Positions 1 through 8,813 of a stretch of DNA of 64,000 nucleotides are shown here, piece after piece. The stretch is from Salinivibrio kushneri (GTDB lineage Bacteria; Pseudomonadota; Gammaproteobacteria; Enterobacterales; Vibrionaceae): contig NZ_CP114589.1 of NCBI RefSeq assembly GCF_027286325.1, positions 558,001-622,000 on the forward strand, given 5' to 3'. The position numbers were made by a program, and so were the translations under genes. Within the stretch, counting starts at the first letter, position 1, and every line of letters begins with the position of its first letter. Under the pieces are notes generated by a model. The model searched no databases. It worked only from the letters and a program-made list of their open reading frames with translations, and was not told the DNA's origin.

Positions 1-415
1 CCGATTGATATATGTCGGAGATAAAAGCATGCTCGTCCGCTTCATCCAATACTTTAGCTTCGATCACTTTCCCGTTTAAATCAGCAAACCCCATCAGATT
101 GAGTCCCAAGGACTCTAAGCTGGCGTCCGCTAAGTTTCTTGCTGCAAAGTCGGGATTGCGTCCGTTAACCAATTCGTAGGTATCGTCCCAATGCGCCCAA
201 TCGATAGCGTATTCTGCTTGATTATTAATGAGCCGTTCGATAACGGCCTGAGCTTGATCATTGGATCGAGCAATCTCAATATCTTCTAAATGGCTGATAC
301 CGAAAAGAAAAAAGGACCGTGTCACCAGGAGGCTACTAATAAAAATCGCTAACAAGCCCAAAATAAAAATGAGTGCGGCTTTGCTATGCAGTGTGACAAA
401 CGGCTTACGAGTCAT
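1..415 (-). CDS. CHASE4-domain membrane sensor, N-terminal part (runs off the window)
   Basis: The reading frame opens at ATG 415 and continues past the window edge, giving about 138 residues. A membrane segment lies near residues 14-31. It is followed by a periplasmic stretch with the acidic-aromatic motif DWAHWDDTY at 72-80, which is typical of CHASE4 extracellular sensor domains. Such domains usually precede HAMP plus GGDEF, EAL or histidine-kinase modules, so this is probably the sensory half of a c-di-GMP enzyme or a kinase. The output domain is outside the window and cannot be named. A TAA lies in frame four codons upstream of the ATG. The domain call is from motif recognition only. Confidence 0.75.
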   Translation of the reverse strand, partial: MTRKPFVTLHSKAALIFILGLLAIFISSLLVTRSFFLFGISHLEDIEIARSNDQAQAVIERLINNQAEYAIDWAHWDDTYELVNGRNPDFAARNLADASLESLGLNLMGFADLNGKVIEAKVLDEADEHAFISDIYQS

Positions 416-605
416 GCAAAAATCCAATTAAAAGAGGCAGGTGGCGAGTGCCATGGTTTGAAAATAGGCGAAGGATTGCCAATGATCAATCTATTTGGTT
501 TCACGGTGAGGAAGGCGTAACGTTTTACAGTGTAAACTGTTCGGAAGCGTGATTAACACGGCGCCACTTGGACGCCGCGTCGGTGTATCAACACAGCCCA
601 CCCGT

Positions 606-1169
606 TTATTTACGACGGCAGAACTCTGCAATCACAAACAGGGTTTGGCCGTTTACTTTTCCCTGCACGTGGGTAGGGTCATCGGTCAAATTAATGCCGC
701 GGATTACCGTGCCCTGTTTGATCACCTGGCTTGAACCTTTAACAGGCAAATCTTTAATCACGGTCACGTCGTCGCCTTTTTGCAGTGCCACGCCGTTAGC
801 GTCCAATACTTTGACTTCTTCGATATCTTGACCGGTTTCTGCCCACTTGCGGACATCGTCTTCCATATACATCATATCGAGATTATCTTGCGCCCAGCTT
901 TCGCTAGAAAGACGAGAAAGCTGACGGTAGGCAACGACTTGTACCGCTGGCTCTTGGCTCCACATACTATCGTTCAGGCAGCGCCAGTGGTTCACATCCA
1001 TATTGTCTGGGTGTTGCAGTTGGTCGTGACACGTGCCACAAACCAATACGCAACTGTTCGCTGTGGTGTCGGGCGAATATGGGACTTCATACACAGATAA
1101 GTTGTCTTGGCTGGTGCAGAGTTCACATTGGCCGCCACTGCGCGCCTGAAGCGTTTGTTCAATACTCAT
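606..1169 (-). CDS. phnA: PhnA/YjdM-type zinc-ribbon protein
   Basis: 187 residues. The N-terminus carries a zinc-ribbon with Cys pairs at 15/18 and 44/47. The C-terminal 70 residues form the conserved PhnA domain, with the pattern DANG-x-x-L-x-x-GD-x-V near 123-135. The family is named after the E. coli phosphonate locus, but it does not take part in C-P bond cleavage and its exact role is unsettled. This version has an expanded middle segment, as in other Vibrionaceae copies. No phosphonate genes are nearby, so a phosphonate role is not supported by context. Confidence 0.85.
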   Translation of the reverse strand: MSIEQTLQARSGGQCELCTSQDNLSVYEVPYSPDTTANSCVLVCGTCHDQLQHPDNMDVNHWRCLNDSMWSQEPAVQVVAYRQLSRLSSESWAQDNLDMMYMEDDVRKWAETGQDIEEVKVLDANGVALQKGDDVTVIKDLPVKGSSQVIKQGTVIRGINLTDDPTHVQGKVNGQTLFVIAEFCRRK

Positions 1170-1301
1170 TGATTATCTCACGGTTGGCAGGGGATCCCTG
1201 CAGTTACAGTGCCGCAGAGTGTAATCGCTGAAATAATTTCTTACAAGTTGTAAGGGATTAGGTCATCGCATGGCGTTGCTTTATGTAGGCTCTGTGCGAA
1301 C

Positions 1302-1329
1302 ACAAAAATGCCACGCATGGGCGTGGCAT
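1302..1329 (-). terminator. Rho-independent terminator of tcyP
   Basis: ATGCCACGC and GCGTGGCAT pair around a 4-nt loop (1308-1329). Read on the minus strand, the stem is followed by a TTTTTG tract. It sits 25 bases past the tcyP stop. Confidence 0.8.
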
Positions 1330-1354
1330 CAATAATGTTTCTTGTTTTCAATAA

Positions 1355-2746
1355 TTAGGCATTTGCCGTGTCTTGTTTCACCACTTCATGGTGATCGAAG
1401 ATGGTCTTATCTTGGCCACCGGTCAATCGAGAGGTAAGGGTACCGGCCGTCATAGAGCCGCTCACGTTCACAGCGGTACGACCCATATCGATTAATGGTT
1501 CGATAGAAATCAACAGACCCGCTAGCGCTACTGGCATATCTAGTGCCGAGAGTACAATCAGTGCCGCAAAGGTCGCGCCGCCGCCCACACCGGCAATGCC
1601 GAATGAACTGACGGTGACAATCGCAACCAAGGTGGCGATAAAGCCCGGATCGAGTGGATTAATGCCAATGGTTGGCGCAATCATCACTGCCAGCATAGCT
1701 GGATACAAGCCGGCACAGCCATTTTGACCCATGGTGGCACCGAATGAGGCTGAGAAGTTGGCGCTGGCCGGATCGTTACCCAAGTTCTTCATTTGCGAAT
1801 CGATATTGAGCGGAATCGTGGCCGCGCTTGAGCGAGATGTAAAGGCAAACGTCAGTACAGGGAGCACTTTTTTCAGGTATTGAATCGGGCTCATACCGAC
1901 AAGGCCAATCAATACCAGGTGCATGACCAAGATGGCACCTAAGCCGACATAAGAGGCGGCAACAAAGTTGGCAAGCTCAAGAATCTCACTTACGTTTGAG
2001 CCGGCAACCACTTTGCTCATCAAAGCCAAAATACCGTAGGGAGTGAGGCCGATGATCATTCGTACGAGCGTGCGCACTAATTCCTGAGCCACATCCATAA
2101 AGCGCTCAAAACGCTCACCAAGCTCAGGCTGAGTGCGCGACAATGTGACACCAGCGATACCCACGAGGGCAGAGAAAATCACCACAGCGATGGTCGAGGT
2201 TGGACGGCTACCGGCCAAATCCGCAAATGGGTTTTGCGGGAAGAAAGAGATAACCATATCGGCCAATGATAAGTCTTCGACCGAGCCCAAGCGCTGCTCT
2301 AGGGCGGCGCCGCGCGCCATCTCTCGCGCACCTTGTACGATATCTTGCGCAGATAGCCCAAACAAGTTGCTAACAAGCACACCAATGAGTGCGGAAGCTG
2401 CGGTCGTGGCCAGCAAAATGCCGATGTTTAAGCTAGAGATTTTGCCCAGGGAACCTGAGTCTTTCACTTTCAAAATTGCGCCAATAATCGACACGGTGAT
2501 CAACGGCATGATGATCATTTTGAGTAGGCTGACGTAGCCTGAGCCGACGATATTGATATAGTTGATGGTCTCGCGCGTGATCGCGCCGTCAGCACCGTAT
2601 AACGCTTGTAGCGCGGCACCGAATGCCACCCCCAGGCCGAGGCCAGTAAACACTCGTGTGGATAAAGATTTTTGTTGCTTGTGCAATTTGACAAGCACCG
2701 CCAGCAACAGCGCAAAAGCGATCAGGTTTAAAAGGATAACTGTCAT
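1355..2746 (-). CDS. tcyP: L-cystine / dicarboxylate-amino-acid:cation symporter TcyP
   Basis: 463 residues of a multi-spanning inner-membrane carrier of the DAACS family. The first 30 residues (TVILLNLIAFALLL, then a basic KLHKQQK loop) are typical of TcyP (YdjN) cystine importers. The substrate-binding half carries serine-rich SRSSAATIPL near residue 313 and a GVGGGATFAAL hairpin near 396, both family hallmarks. It would import L-cystine, driven by Na+ or H+. The gene is monocistronic, with its own terminator at 1302-1329. A TATAAT-like -10 lies about 25 bases upstream of the start. CysB-type control is possible but I see no clear site. Confidence 0.9.
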   Translation of the reverse strand: MTVILLNLIAFALLLAVLVKLHKQQKSLSTRVFTGLGLGVAFGAALQALYGADGAITRETINYINIVGSGYVSLLKMIIMPLITVSIIGAILKVKDSGSLGKISSLNIGILLATTAASALIGVLVSNLFGLSAQDIVQGAREMARGAALEQRLGSVEDLSLADMVISFFPQNPFADLAGSRPTSTIAVVIFSALVGIAGVTLSRTQPELGERFERFMDVAQELVRTLVRMIIGLTPYGILALMSKVVAGSNVSEILELANFVAASYVGLGAILVMHLVLIGLVGMSPIQYLKKVLPVLTFAFTSRSSAATIPLNIDSQMKNLGNDPASANFSASFGATMGQNGCAGLYPAMLAVMIAPTIGINPLDPGFIATLVAIVTVSSFGIAGVGGGATFAALIVLSALDMPVALAGLLISIEPLIDMGRTAVNVSGSMTAGTLTSRLTGGQDKTIFDHHEVVKQDTANA

Positions 2747-3152
2747 AATCGGCGTTCCAATCTAGAGAATTATAATGATTTGAGCTCCTAACCCCGTTAA
2801 ACGTATTAAAGAGTTAGTGATTGGTTGGCATCATATGCCGGAAGGTGCATGCAATGAAGACCTATGTCACATTCTTGCTAGATAAAAAAAGCACTTGTTA
2901 AAACTAAAAAGAATATGGCACACGATTCCAGCAAGTTTTGTTGATAAACTGCGCAAAGGCATGAAAATGCGACTTCTTATGGAGCCTGACGGTGGGAGGT
3001 TACCAAACACGTACATTTATCGACTCGATAAAAACGAACGTTCGTACTATAAATAGGTGAACGGTTGCGGTAAGGTGATAGATGTTTACTGCCAATGGGT
3101 CGTGGCGCCGCCACTGGTTGTTTAGCAATCCGCTTTTTGAAGGTTTAATGAG
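2747..3152. other. Divergent intergenic region between tcyP and the tetR gene
   Basis: About 400 bases without a convincing gene. It holds the minus-strand promoter region of tcyP at the left end and, at 3034-3045, a perfect palindrome that probably is the operator of the TetR gene. Nothing else is recognisable. Confidence 0.6.
3034..3045. promoter_or_regulatory. Putative TetR operator 1
   Basis: Perfect 12-bp palindrome ACGAACGTTCGT, 108 bases upstream of the tetR start codon. A near-identical 12-mer (ACGAACACTCGT) lies in front of the hydrolase gene at 3831. A shared site before the regulator and its neighbour is the usual TetR-family arrangement. Binding by this particular protein is inferred. 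Confidence 0.7.
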
Positions 3153-3773
3153 ATGGGCGTATCTAACGAGCCGACATACTCGCTCTCGAAACGTGAGCAA
3201 ACCAGGTTGCGTATTCTCGAAGCTGCGTTTGACTCGGCCAGCGTGTATGGATTGGAAAGCTTGACGATTGGTAGCTTGGCGCGTGACGTGAAAATGTCTA
3301 AAAGTGGCCTATTTGCCCATTTCAACTCGCGAGAAAACTTGCAGATTGCGGTGGTGCATTTTGCCGGTGAGCGTTTTATCGAGCGGGTGATCACCCCGAG
3401 TCGAGAAGCCGACCACGCGAGTATTGAAGCCAAATTACAACACTTGCTGCGCAATTGGATGGGCTGGCATCAGCACTTTCAGGGTCAGTGCTTATTTTTG
3501 GATGCGTGGCATGAGCAGCGTGCGAGCAATGATCCCATCCACCAAGCGTTGCAGCACGTTACTCGTCAGTGGCTTGACTACCTGGCCGCACAATTTGAAA
3601 AGGGCAAACATGTCGGCGAATTTCGCGCCGACCTTGATACCTGGCAGGCTGTGTATCAGTTGTATGGGCACTATTTAAGTAGCCAGTTATTTCTGCGCTT
3701 GTCACTCGAATCGCCGGAAGGGACACGTTTTTGGCATGGTGTGGAGCAATTGCTCGCGCAAAGCCGCCGCTAA
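3153..3773 (+). CDS. TetR/AcrR-family transcriptional repressor
   Basis: 206 residues. The N-terminal helix-turn-helix spans about residues 14-60 and contains the family signature TRLRILEAAF followed by the recognition region MSKSGLFAHF. The remainder is an all-helical ligand and dimer domain with a Trp-rich core (NWMGWHQHF, then FLDAWHE). The start at 3153 gives the usual N-terminus. Another ATG five bases earlier is out of frame. The gene is followed 85 bases downstream by an alpha/beta hydrolase. Identical-type palindromes upstream of both genes suggest that it represses itself and the hydrolase. The inducing ligand is unknown. Confidence 0.9.
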   Translation: MGVSNEPTYSLSKREQTRLRILEAAFDSASVYGLESLTIGSLARDVKMSKSGLFAHFNSRENLQIAVVHFAGERFIERVITPSREADHASIEAKLQHLLRNWMGWHQHFQGQCLFLDAWHEQRASNDPIHQALQHVTRQWLDYLAAQFEKGKHVGEFRADLDTWQAVYQLYGHYLSSQLFLRLSLESPEGTRFWHGVEQLLAQSRR

Positions 3774-3830
3774 TTACCCAATAAGATGAAGAGGGTAGCG
3801 AAAACAACGAGGTTGTTTTTTAGCGTAAAA

Positions 3831-3842
3831 ACGAACACTCGT
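3831..3842. promoter_or_regulatory. Putative TetR operator 2
   Basis: ACGAACACTCGT, differing from operator 1 (3034-3045) at two central bases. It is preceded by the same AAA and lies 16 bases before the hydrolase start codon, where a bound repressor would block transcription. Confidence 0.65.
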
Positions 3843-3858
3843 TCGATTTAAGGATCCA

Positions 3859-4770
3859 ATGACTATGAGTAAAAAAGTGTATTTTTCAACGCCAGGCCGT
3901 TTTAGCGTTAAACGCTCTCTGGTAGGAGCGGTAAGCCGTTGTCATCATCGTTTGGCACCTCGTCATGCCAAGAAAGTGGCGCGTAAGCTCTTCCTCACTC
4001 CCACTCGTAGCCCAATGGTGAACCCAGAGCCAGAGGGTTTGGTGCACTCTCAAGTGCAAAGCCAAGAAGGTGAGCTACAAATGTATAGCCTTGGCGCTGG
4101 ACCAACCTGGTTGCTCACGCATGGCTGGTCGGGATCTGCGAGTCAGTTTTTTCCACTCATGGCGCATATCGCGTCATTGGGCTTTCGTGCGGTCGCGTTT
4201 GATCATCCTGCCCACGGTAAAAGCGGCGGGTCAGAAAGCCATATTCCCGGCTTTGTGCAGGCGATCAATGATGTATTAGATCAAGTCGATAATGTGTCAG
4301 GGATCATTGCGCATAGTATGGGCGCTGCAGCGATCCTGGAGAGTGAACATCCGCAGATGGATGATTTACCGCTCTTTTTGGTCGCACCTGTGCTGAATTA
4401 TCGCGAGAATTTATATGCCACAGTGCGCAAATCTGGGTATTCACTGAAGCTGTTTGATGCAATTGTTCAAGATGTGGGCGAGCAGCACGGCTACCCAATC
4501 GAGGCCATCGAGCCGCTCGAAAAGTTGTCGCGCCGCCGCCATCCGGTAGTGATTGCCCACGATAAAAGCGACCGTTTTGCCTCCTTTGCCGTCACCGAAA
4601 AGGCAACCGGTTATCCGCATGTGACCGTGCTCGCCACCGAAGGGTTGGGGCATGGGCGTATTCTTACCAGTGACGTCGCCATGCAGGCATTTACCGACTT
4701 GGCGGCAAAGATGAATCCTGCGGTACAAAGCGTTGAAGCCCAAACTGAGAATAAAAAGGCATCAGCCTAA
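3859..4770 (+). CDS. Alpha/beta-fold hydrolase, TetR-linked
   Basis: 303 residues. After a basic N-terminal extension of about 60 residues comes an alpha/beta-hydrolase core: oxyanion-loop HGW at 88-90, the DHPAHGKS loop at 115-122, nucleophile elbow AHSMGA with Ser153, a likely acid Asp238 and His265 in GLGHGR. A serine hydrolase (esterase or lipase-like) is therefore well supported; the substrate is not. The N-terminal Arg/Lys/His-rich segment has no clear signal peptide. The gene follows a tetR gene and is preceded by the same palindrome, so it is probably induced by its substrate or a related compound. The start could be Met3. Confidence 0.85.
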   Translation: MTMSKKVYFSTPGRFSVKRSLVGAVSRCHHRLAPRHAKKVARKLFLTPTRSPMVNPEPEGLVHSQVQSQEGELQMYSLGAGPTWLLTHGWSGSASQFFPLMAHIASLGFRAVAFDHPAHGKSGGSESHIPGFVQAINDVLDQVDNVSGIIAHSMGAAAILESEHPQMDDLPLFLVAPVLNYRENLYATVRKSGYSLKLFDAIVQDVGEQHGYPIEAIEPLEKLSRRRHPVVIAHDKSDRFASFAVTEKATGYPHVTVLATEGLGHGRILTSDVAMQAFTDLAAKMNPAVQSVEAQTENKKASA

Positions 4771-4782
4771 ACAGATGCCTTT
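4755..4782 (-). terminator. Terminator of tldD-pmbA inside the end of the hydrolase gene
   Basis: AAAGGCATC and GATGCCTTT form a 9-bp stem around a 10-nt loop that contains the hydrolase stop codon. On the minus strand it is followed by a TTTTTATT tract, so it mainly serves pmbA. Confidence 0.75.
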
Positions 4783-4795
4783 AGAGGATGCGCCG

Positions 4796-6148
4796 TTATT
4801 CACCCGCGATGGATAGGCGGGCAAAGCGGATGCGTGGCGCAAAGAAGGCGCCATCATAGTTGGGTAACACGGTATTGCCGATCGCATCTATCTCATTGAG
4901 CATGGTATAGAAGTTACCAGCCACTGTGATCCCGCGAACAGGACGAACGCGTTTGCCATCTCGGCAAACAAACCCACTTGCACCGAAAGAGAAGTCGCCA
5001 CTGATGGCATTCGCGCCTGAATGCACCCCTTGCAGTGACACCAACTCAAGGTATTCACCGGCATGCACGTCTGCATCACTGTGCTTACCTGCGGCAATCA
5101 CATCATGACGAGAGGTGACATCTAAACCGCCTTTGGGGCTGCGGCCCGCGTTAGCCGTGTGGGGAACACCAAAATGATGCGCCGTGGCGCTGTTATGTAA
5201 AAAGCCGACTAAGACGCCGTTCTCAATCAAAGGCGTGTTGGCGGTGGTAAAGCCCTCGCTGTCAAACGCTTTAATACGCATCCCGCCATCAAGTCTTGCC
5301 ACATCGGTGATAGTGAGCGCGCTATCTGCAATCGGCTTGCCGACTTTTTCACGCCACGGGTTGGTTCCGCGCTTGGCGGCATCACCGGAGAAGCAGCTAC
5401 CAAAGGCGCCCAGCAATTCGCTGAGACAGTCATGCTCAAAAATCACCGGATACGAACCGGTTTTCACTGGGCCACCTTCGAGCAAGGCGTCAGCGGTTTG
5501 GTAGGCCAGTTGGGTCGCATGGATGTGATTGAGGTCAGCAAAGCGGCGTGACACTGAGGCGCCGAGATGCATCGCTTGCTTACCGTCGTGATTGAGCAGT
5601 GCTGCGGTGTAGCAACTAAAGCTACGTTCGCTGTGATAGCAGCGTGTGCCTAAGGTATTGGCAAGCAACTGATATTGGGTTTGCTCACTGTAACCATTAT
5701 AGGGCGCACCCGTTGCGCGGGGTTGGCTAACCACCTCTTGCTCAAGGGCCAGCGCCAACGCGATCTTGTCTTCAATCGGGGTGTTATCTGCTTGCAGTAA
5801 GCTAGGATCTTGCTGATCAATTTGCTGCCCTTCAGCGCGAATTTGCTGATCCGGATCGGCTTTGGTAAAGCTTGCGTTGGTGAGTGCGGCGTTCACCATG
5901 CTGGCAAGGCTGTCGCTATCGAGTGATTCTGAATAGCTGGTGGCGACTTGATCCCCTTTGACCACCCGCACGCCGATCACTTGACCGGCGGTGACTTTGT
6001 GCTCGGAGAGATCGCCTTGGTCGGCCTTGAGTGACAAGCTTTCGCTGGCGTTGGCAATCACGTCTGCTTGCGCACCTTGCTGTTTCACCAAGCTGAGGAC
6101 CTGATCGACGGCATCGCTTAGGGTTGCTTTAATGGTTTGCTCACTCAT
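4796..6148 (-). CDS. pmbA: TldE/PmbA-family subunit of a TldD/TldE-type metalloprotease
   Basis: 450 residues, the usual length of the TldE/PmbA subunit. It lacks the HExxxH metal motif, as TldE subunits do. Conserved C-terminal blocks include NAGRSPKGG and FSFGASGFVCRDG. In known TldD/TldE complexes this subunit helps bind the unfolded peptide while TldD cleaves it. Its ATG overlaps the tldD stop by four bases, so the two are translationally coupled. In E. coli tldD and pmbA are far apart, so this adjacent pair may be a second, paralogous system. Confidence 0.85.
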   Translation of the reverse strand: MSEQTIKATLSDAVDQVLSLVKQQGAQADVIANASESLSLKADQGDLSEHKVTAGQVIGVRVVKGDQVATSYSESLDSDSLASMVNAALTNASFTKADPDQQIRAEGQQIDQQDPSLLQADNTPIEDKIALALALEQEVVSQPRATGAPYNGYSEQTQYQLLANTLGTRCYHSERSFSCYTAALLNHDGKQAMHLGASVSRRFADLNHIHATQLAYQTADALLEGGPVKTGSYPVIFEHDCLSELLGAFGSCFSGDAAKRGTNPWREKVGKPIADSALTITDVARLDGGMRIKAFDSEGFTTANTPLIENGVLVGFLHNSATAHHFGVPHTANAGRSPKGGLDVTSRHDVIAAGKHSDADVHAGEYLELVSLQGVHSGANAISGDFSFGASGFVCRDGKRVRPVRGITVAGNFYTMLNEIDAIGNTVLPNYDGAFFAPRIRFARLSIAGE

Positions 6149-7533
6149 GCGTTACCGCCTCCTACTAGGATGTTATCGACTTTCAATGCAGGTTGGCCCA
6201 CGGTGGTGGGGACTGAGCCGCTCACCGAGCCACACATACCGGCGGCAAGGGCAAGATCTTTGCCGACCATGCTGATTTCTTTAAGCACCTTAGGCCCCGT
6301 ACTGATTAAGGTGGCAGATTTGAGTGGTACGGTGACCTTACCGTCTTCGACCAAGTAAGCTTCTTGAACCGCAAAGTTAAACTCGCCGGTGCCGGGTTGT
6401 ACTGAGCCGCCCCCCATCTTCTTGGCGTAGATGCCACGCTCCATGGAGCCAATCATGGCGTCTAAGCTGTCGTTACCGGACTCAATAAAGGTGTTTCGCA
6501 TCCGCGAGGTCGGTGCGAATTTATAAGACTCACGTCGGCCAGAGCCGGTGCGCGCATAACCGGTTTTCAGGCTACCCATGTGATCGACCATAAAGGAGGT
6601 GAGCTTACCGTCCTTGATCAACTGGGTATGTTGGGTTTCCATGCCTTCATCATCGATATTGATGGAGCCCCACGCATTTGCCAAGGTGCCATCGTCCACC
6701 GCGCTCACCACAGGGCTTGCAATCATTTCGCCCATTTGGTCATGGAAGACGGAAGCTTGCTTAGCAACCGAGGTGGTTTCTAACAAGTGGCCACAGGCTT
6801 CATGGAAAATCACTCCACCAAAACCGTTACCAATCACCACCGGCATTTCGCCCGATGGGCAAGCTTGGGCACCGAGTTTAACCAGCGCTTGTCGTGCGAC
6901 ACGCTCGCCCAGCGCAACCGGATCGATATCCTGATGGAATTCCCAGCCTGTGAGCGCGCCGGGGGCATCAAAGCCCGTTGACTGCTCCTCACCGTTAGTG
7001 GCGACCGCTGTGGCGGCAATACGGGTGTAGTGGCGGGTATCTGTGACATGCAGACCATGAGAGTTAAAAATCTCGATCTGTTGCTCACGTTGGCCGACAC
7101 GACCAATTATCTGGGCGATTTTATCGCTCTCGGCACGAATGCGTGCATCCACTTGACGTAAGAACGCCACCTTATCGGCGACATGTTGATCCGACGATAA
7201 CGGCTCAGACACCGGGTGCTTGTCATTTAAATGGGATAAATTGAGCGGTCCCGCGGTGGCAATTTGATCGCGCTTGTCACGCGCGCACAGCAAGCTGGTG
7301 ACTTTTTTCAATTGTTCTTCATCGCGGCTGTTGGTGTAGCCATAAAGCACTTTATGGCCGAAAAACAACCGGATACCAATACCAAAATCAATCCCTGAGC
7401 TCACTTTATCCACCTCACCAGACAACAGCTCCACGTTGCCTGAGTGATGGCGCTCGACAAAGAGTTCGGCGAAATCCGCGCCTAAAAACAGGGCATGATC
7501 AATCACCGACTTTGCCGTTGATGGATTCAGCAT
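6145..7533 (-). CDS. tldD: TldD-family zinc metalloprotease subunit
   Basis: 462 residues. The catalytic zinc motif HEACGH lies at 244-249 and the distal conserved Cys at 434 (AAGMCGSVSG), both needed in TldD enzymes. The start at 7533 was chosen because a strong AGGAGG lies seven bases upstream; the frame extends 11 codons further but without a ribosome site. The motif HEACGHLLE differs from the E. coli form HEAVGH, a feature of TldD lineages that are encoded next to their TldE partner. Such proteases trim small peptides such as microcin precursors and CcdA; no peptide substrate is evident nearby. Confidence 0.88.
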   Translation of the reverse strand: MLNPSTAKSVIDHALFLGADFAELFVERHHSGNVELLSGEVDKVSSGIDFGIGIRLFFGHKVLYGYTNSRDEEQLKKVTSLLCARDKRDQIATAGPLNLSHLNDKHPVSEPLSSDQHVADKVAFLRQVDARIRAESDKIAQIIGRVGQREQQIEIFNSHGLHVTDTRHYTRIAATAVATNGEEQSTGFDAPGALTGWEFHQDIDPVALGERVARQALVKLGAQACPSGEMPVVIGNGFGGVIFHEACGHLLETTSVAKQASVFHDQMGEMIASPVVSAVDDGTLANAWGSINIDDEGMETQHTQLIKDGKLTSFMVDHMGSLKTGYARTGSGRRESYKFAPTSRMRNTFIESGNDSLDAMIGSMERGIYAKKMGGGSVQPGTGEFNFAVQEAYLVEDGKVTVPLKSATLISTGPKVLKEISMVGKDLALAAGMCGSVSGSVPTTVGQPALKVDNILVGGGNA

Positions 7534-7745
7534 ACTTCCTCCTAAGAAGTGTGTTAGCAATATCACTATTCTACCAAGCTTTTATTGGCGATGATCACCA
7601 CTTGCAGTGAGTGCATGATATTTCATCATTTTTTGTGCCATTCACTTGGCAATATATGGGCCTTTCCGTGTGCATGAGCAAAAGGCGACGAGTGTGGCGC
7701 GATCCGTTACACTACGCCGATACAAGTAAGAAGCAGGGTAAAGTC

Positions 7746-8720
7746 ATGAGTCAGATCGCAGCCAACATTATCACTGGGTTTCTTGGCGTGGGCAAAACCA
7801 CGGCGATTCGTCATTTATTAGCAAATAAACCCGAGCATGAGCGCTGGGCTATCTTGGTGAACGAGTTTGGTGAGGTGGGTGTCGATGGCGCTATCCTCTC
7901 TGAACAAGGTGCGCTGGTAAAGGAAGTGCCGGGTGGATGCATGTGTTGTGTGGCCGGCCTACCCATGACAGTGGGGCTAAATACCTTGCTCGCCGAGCAG
8001 CCAGATCGGATTTTGATTGAGCCGACGGGGCTGGGTCATCCCAAAGACATTATCGGTAAGCTGACTCAGCCGCCTTTCGATACCACCTTGTCGCTGGGCG
8101 CGACCATTACTTTGGTGGATCCGCGTTGTATTGATGATGTGCGCTATCGTGAAAATCAAAACTTTCATGATCAAATCGCGCTCGCGGATGTGGTGGTGGC
8201 CAACAAGCTTGACCAGTGTAGTGAGGCGCAAATCGCCACCTTTTATGATTATGTCGCCGCGTTTGATGGCGAGAAGAGCTTGGTAACCGGCGTTGAGCAG
8301 GGGGCGCTCGAGACCGCGTGGCTTGCGTTACCGCGTCATGCCCGTCAAGCGCACTATCATCACCATCACAATGATGCCGAGCCGATGACCACACTCGCTC
8401 TGGGCCCGGACGATACCTATACCCGCAAAGAAAACCAAGGGCAGGGTTATGTCAGCTGCGGCTGGTTGTTCGCCGCGCACTGTTGCTTTCCCTTTGATGC
8501 TTTATATGGGCTATTAAGCAACATCAACGCCCAACGGATTAAAGCGGTGGTCAATACAGACGAGGGTTTTTACGCGTTTAACGTCGCCAATCAGGTGGTT
8601 ACCGTGACGCCTATGTCGATTGAACAGGCCGAGTCGCGCATCGAAGTGATCGATACCGACGCCTTACCTTGGGAGGAGCTAGAGTCTATCCTGCTTTCTT
8701 TTCTTACCCCGTCCCAATAA
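7746..8720 (+). CDS. yeiR: YeiR-type CobW/COG0523 zinc-binding GTPase
   Basis: 324 residues. The G1/Walker A loop GFLGVGKTT is at 11-19, the metal-binding CxCC motif at Cys65/67/68 within GGCMCC, and the G4 motif NKLD at 153-156. A His cluster HYHHHH at 203-208 is a likely extra metal site. The N-terminal half follows E. coli YeiR closely in my reading (VNEFGEVGVDGA, then IEPTGLGHPK). Family members are metal chaperones, often acting under zinc limitation. I placed the start at ATG 7746 because it begins the conserved core; an upstream frame from 7611 has no homologous look. No clear Zur box was seen. Confidence 0.88.
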   Translation: MSQIAANIITGFLGVGKTTAIRHLLANKPEHERWAILVNEFGEVGVDGAILSEQGALVKEVPGGCMCCVAGLPMTVGLNTLLAEQPDRILIEPTGLGHPKDIIGKLTQPPFDTTLSLGATITLVDPRCIDDVRYRENQNFHDQIALADVVVANKLDQCSEAQIATFYDYVAAFDGEKSLVTGVEQGALETAWLALPRHARQAHYHHHHNDAEPMTTLALGPDDTYTRKENQGQGYVSCGWLFAAHCCFPFDALYGLLSNINAQRIKAVVNTDEGFYAFNVANQVVTVTPMSIEQAESRIEVIDTDALPWEELESILLSFLTPSQ

Positions 8721-8765
8721 CTGGCATCAACAGATTTTGTCAGCGGCGCCTTCTTATCCGATAAA

Positions 8766-8788
8766 AAACCGGCCCAAGTGGCCGGTTT
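8766..8788. terminator. Bidirectional stem-loop between yeiR and the desaturase
   Basis: AAACCGGCC and GGCCGGTTT form a perfect 9-bp stem around CAAGT, between two convergent genes. It is A/T-flanked on both sides, so it can stop both transcripts. Confidence 0.85.
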
Positions 8789-8813
8789 GTCGTGTGTCGC
8801 TTGCTCGTTGTGG

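Noticed and set aside
549..1100. Plus-strand ORFs over phnA
   Set aside because: They are antisense shadows of the phnA reading frame without ribosome sites.
7611..7745. 45-codon N-terminal extension of yeiR
   Set aside because: The family begins just before the Walker A loop, and the ATG at 7746 fits it. The extension has no homologous look.
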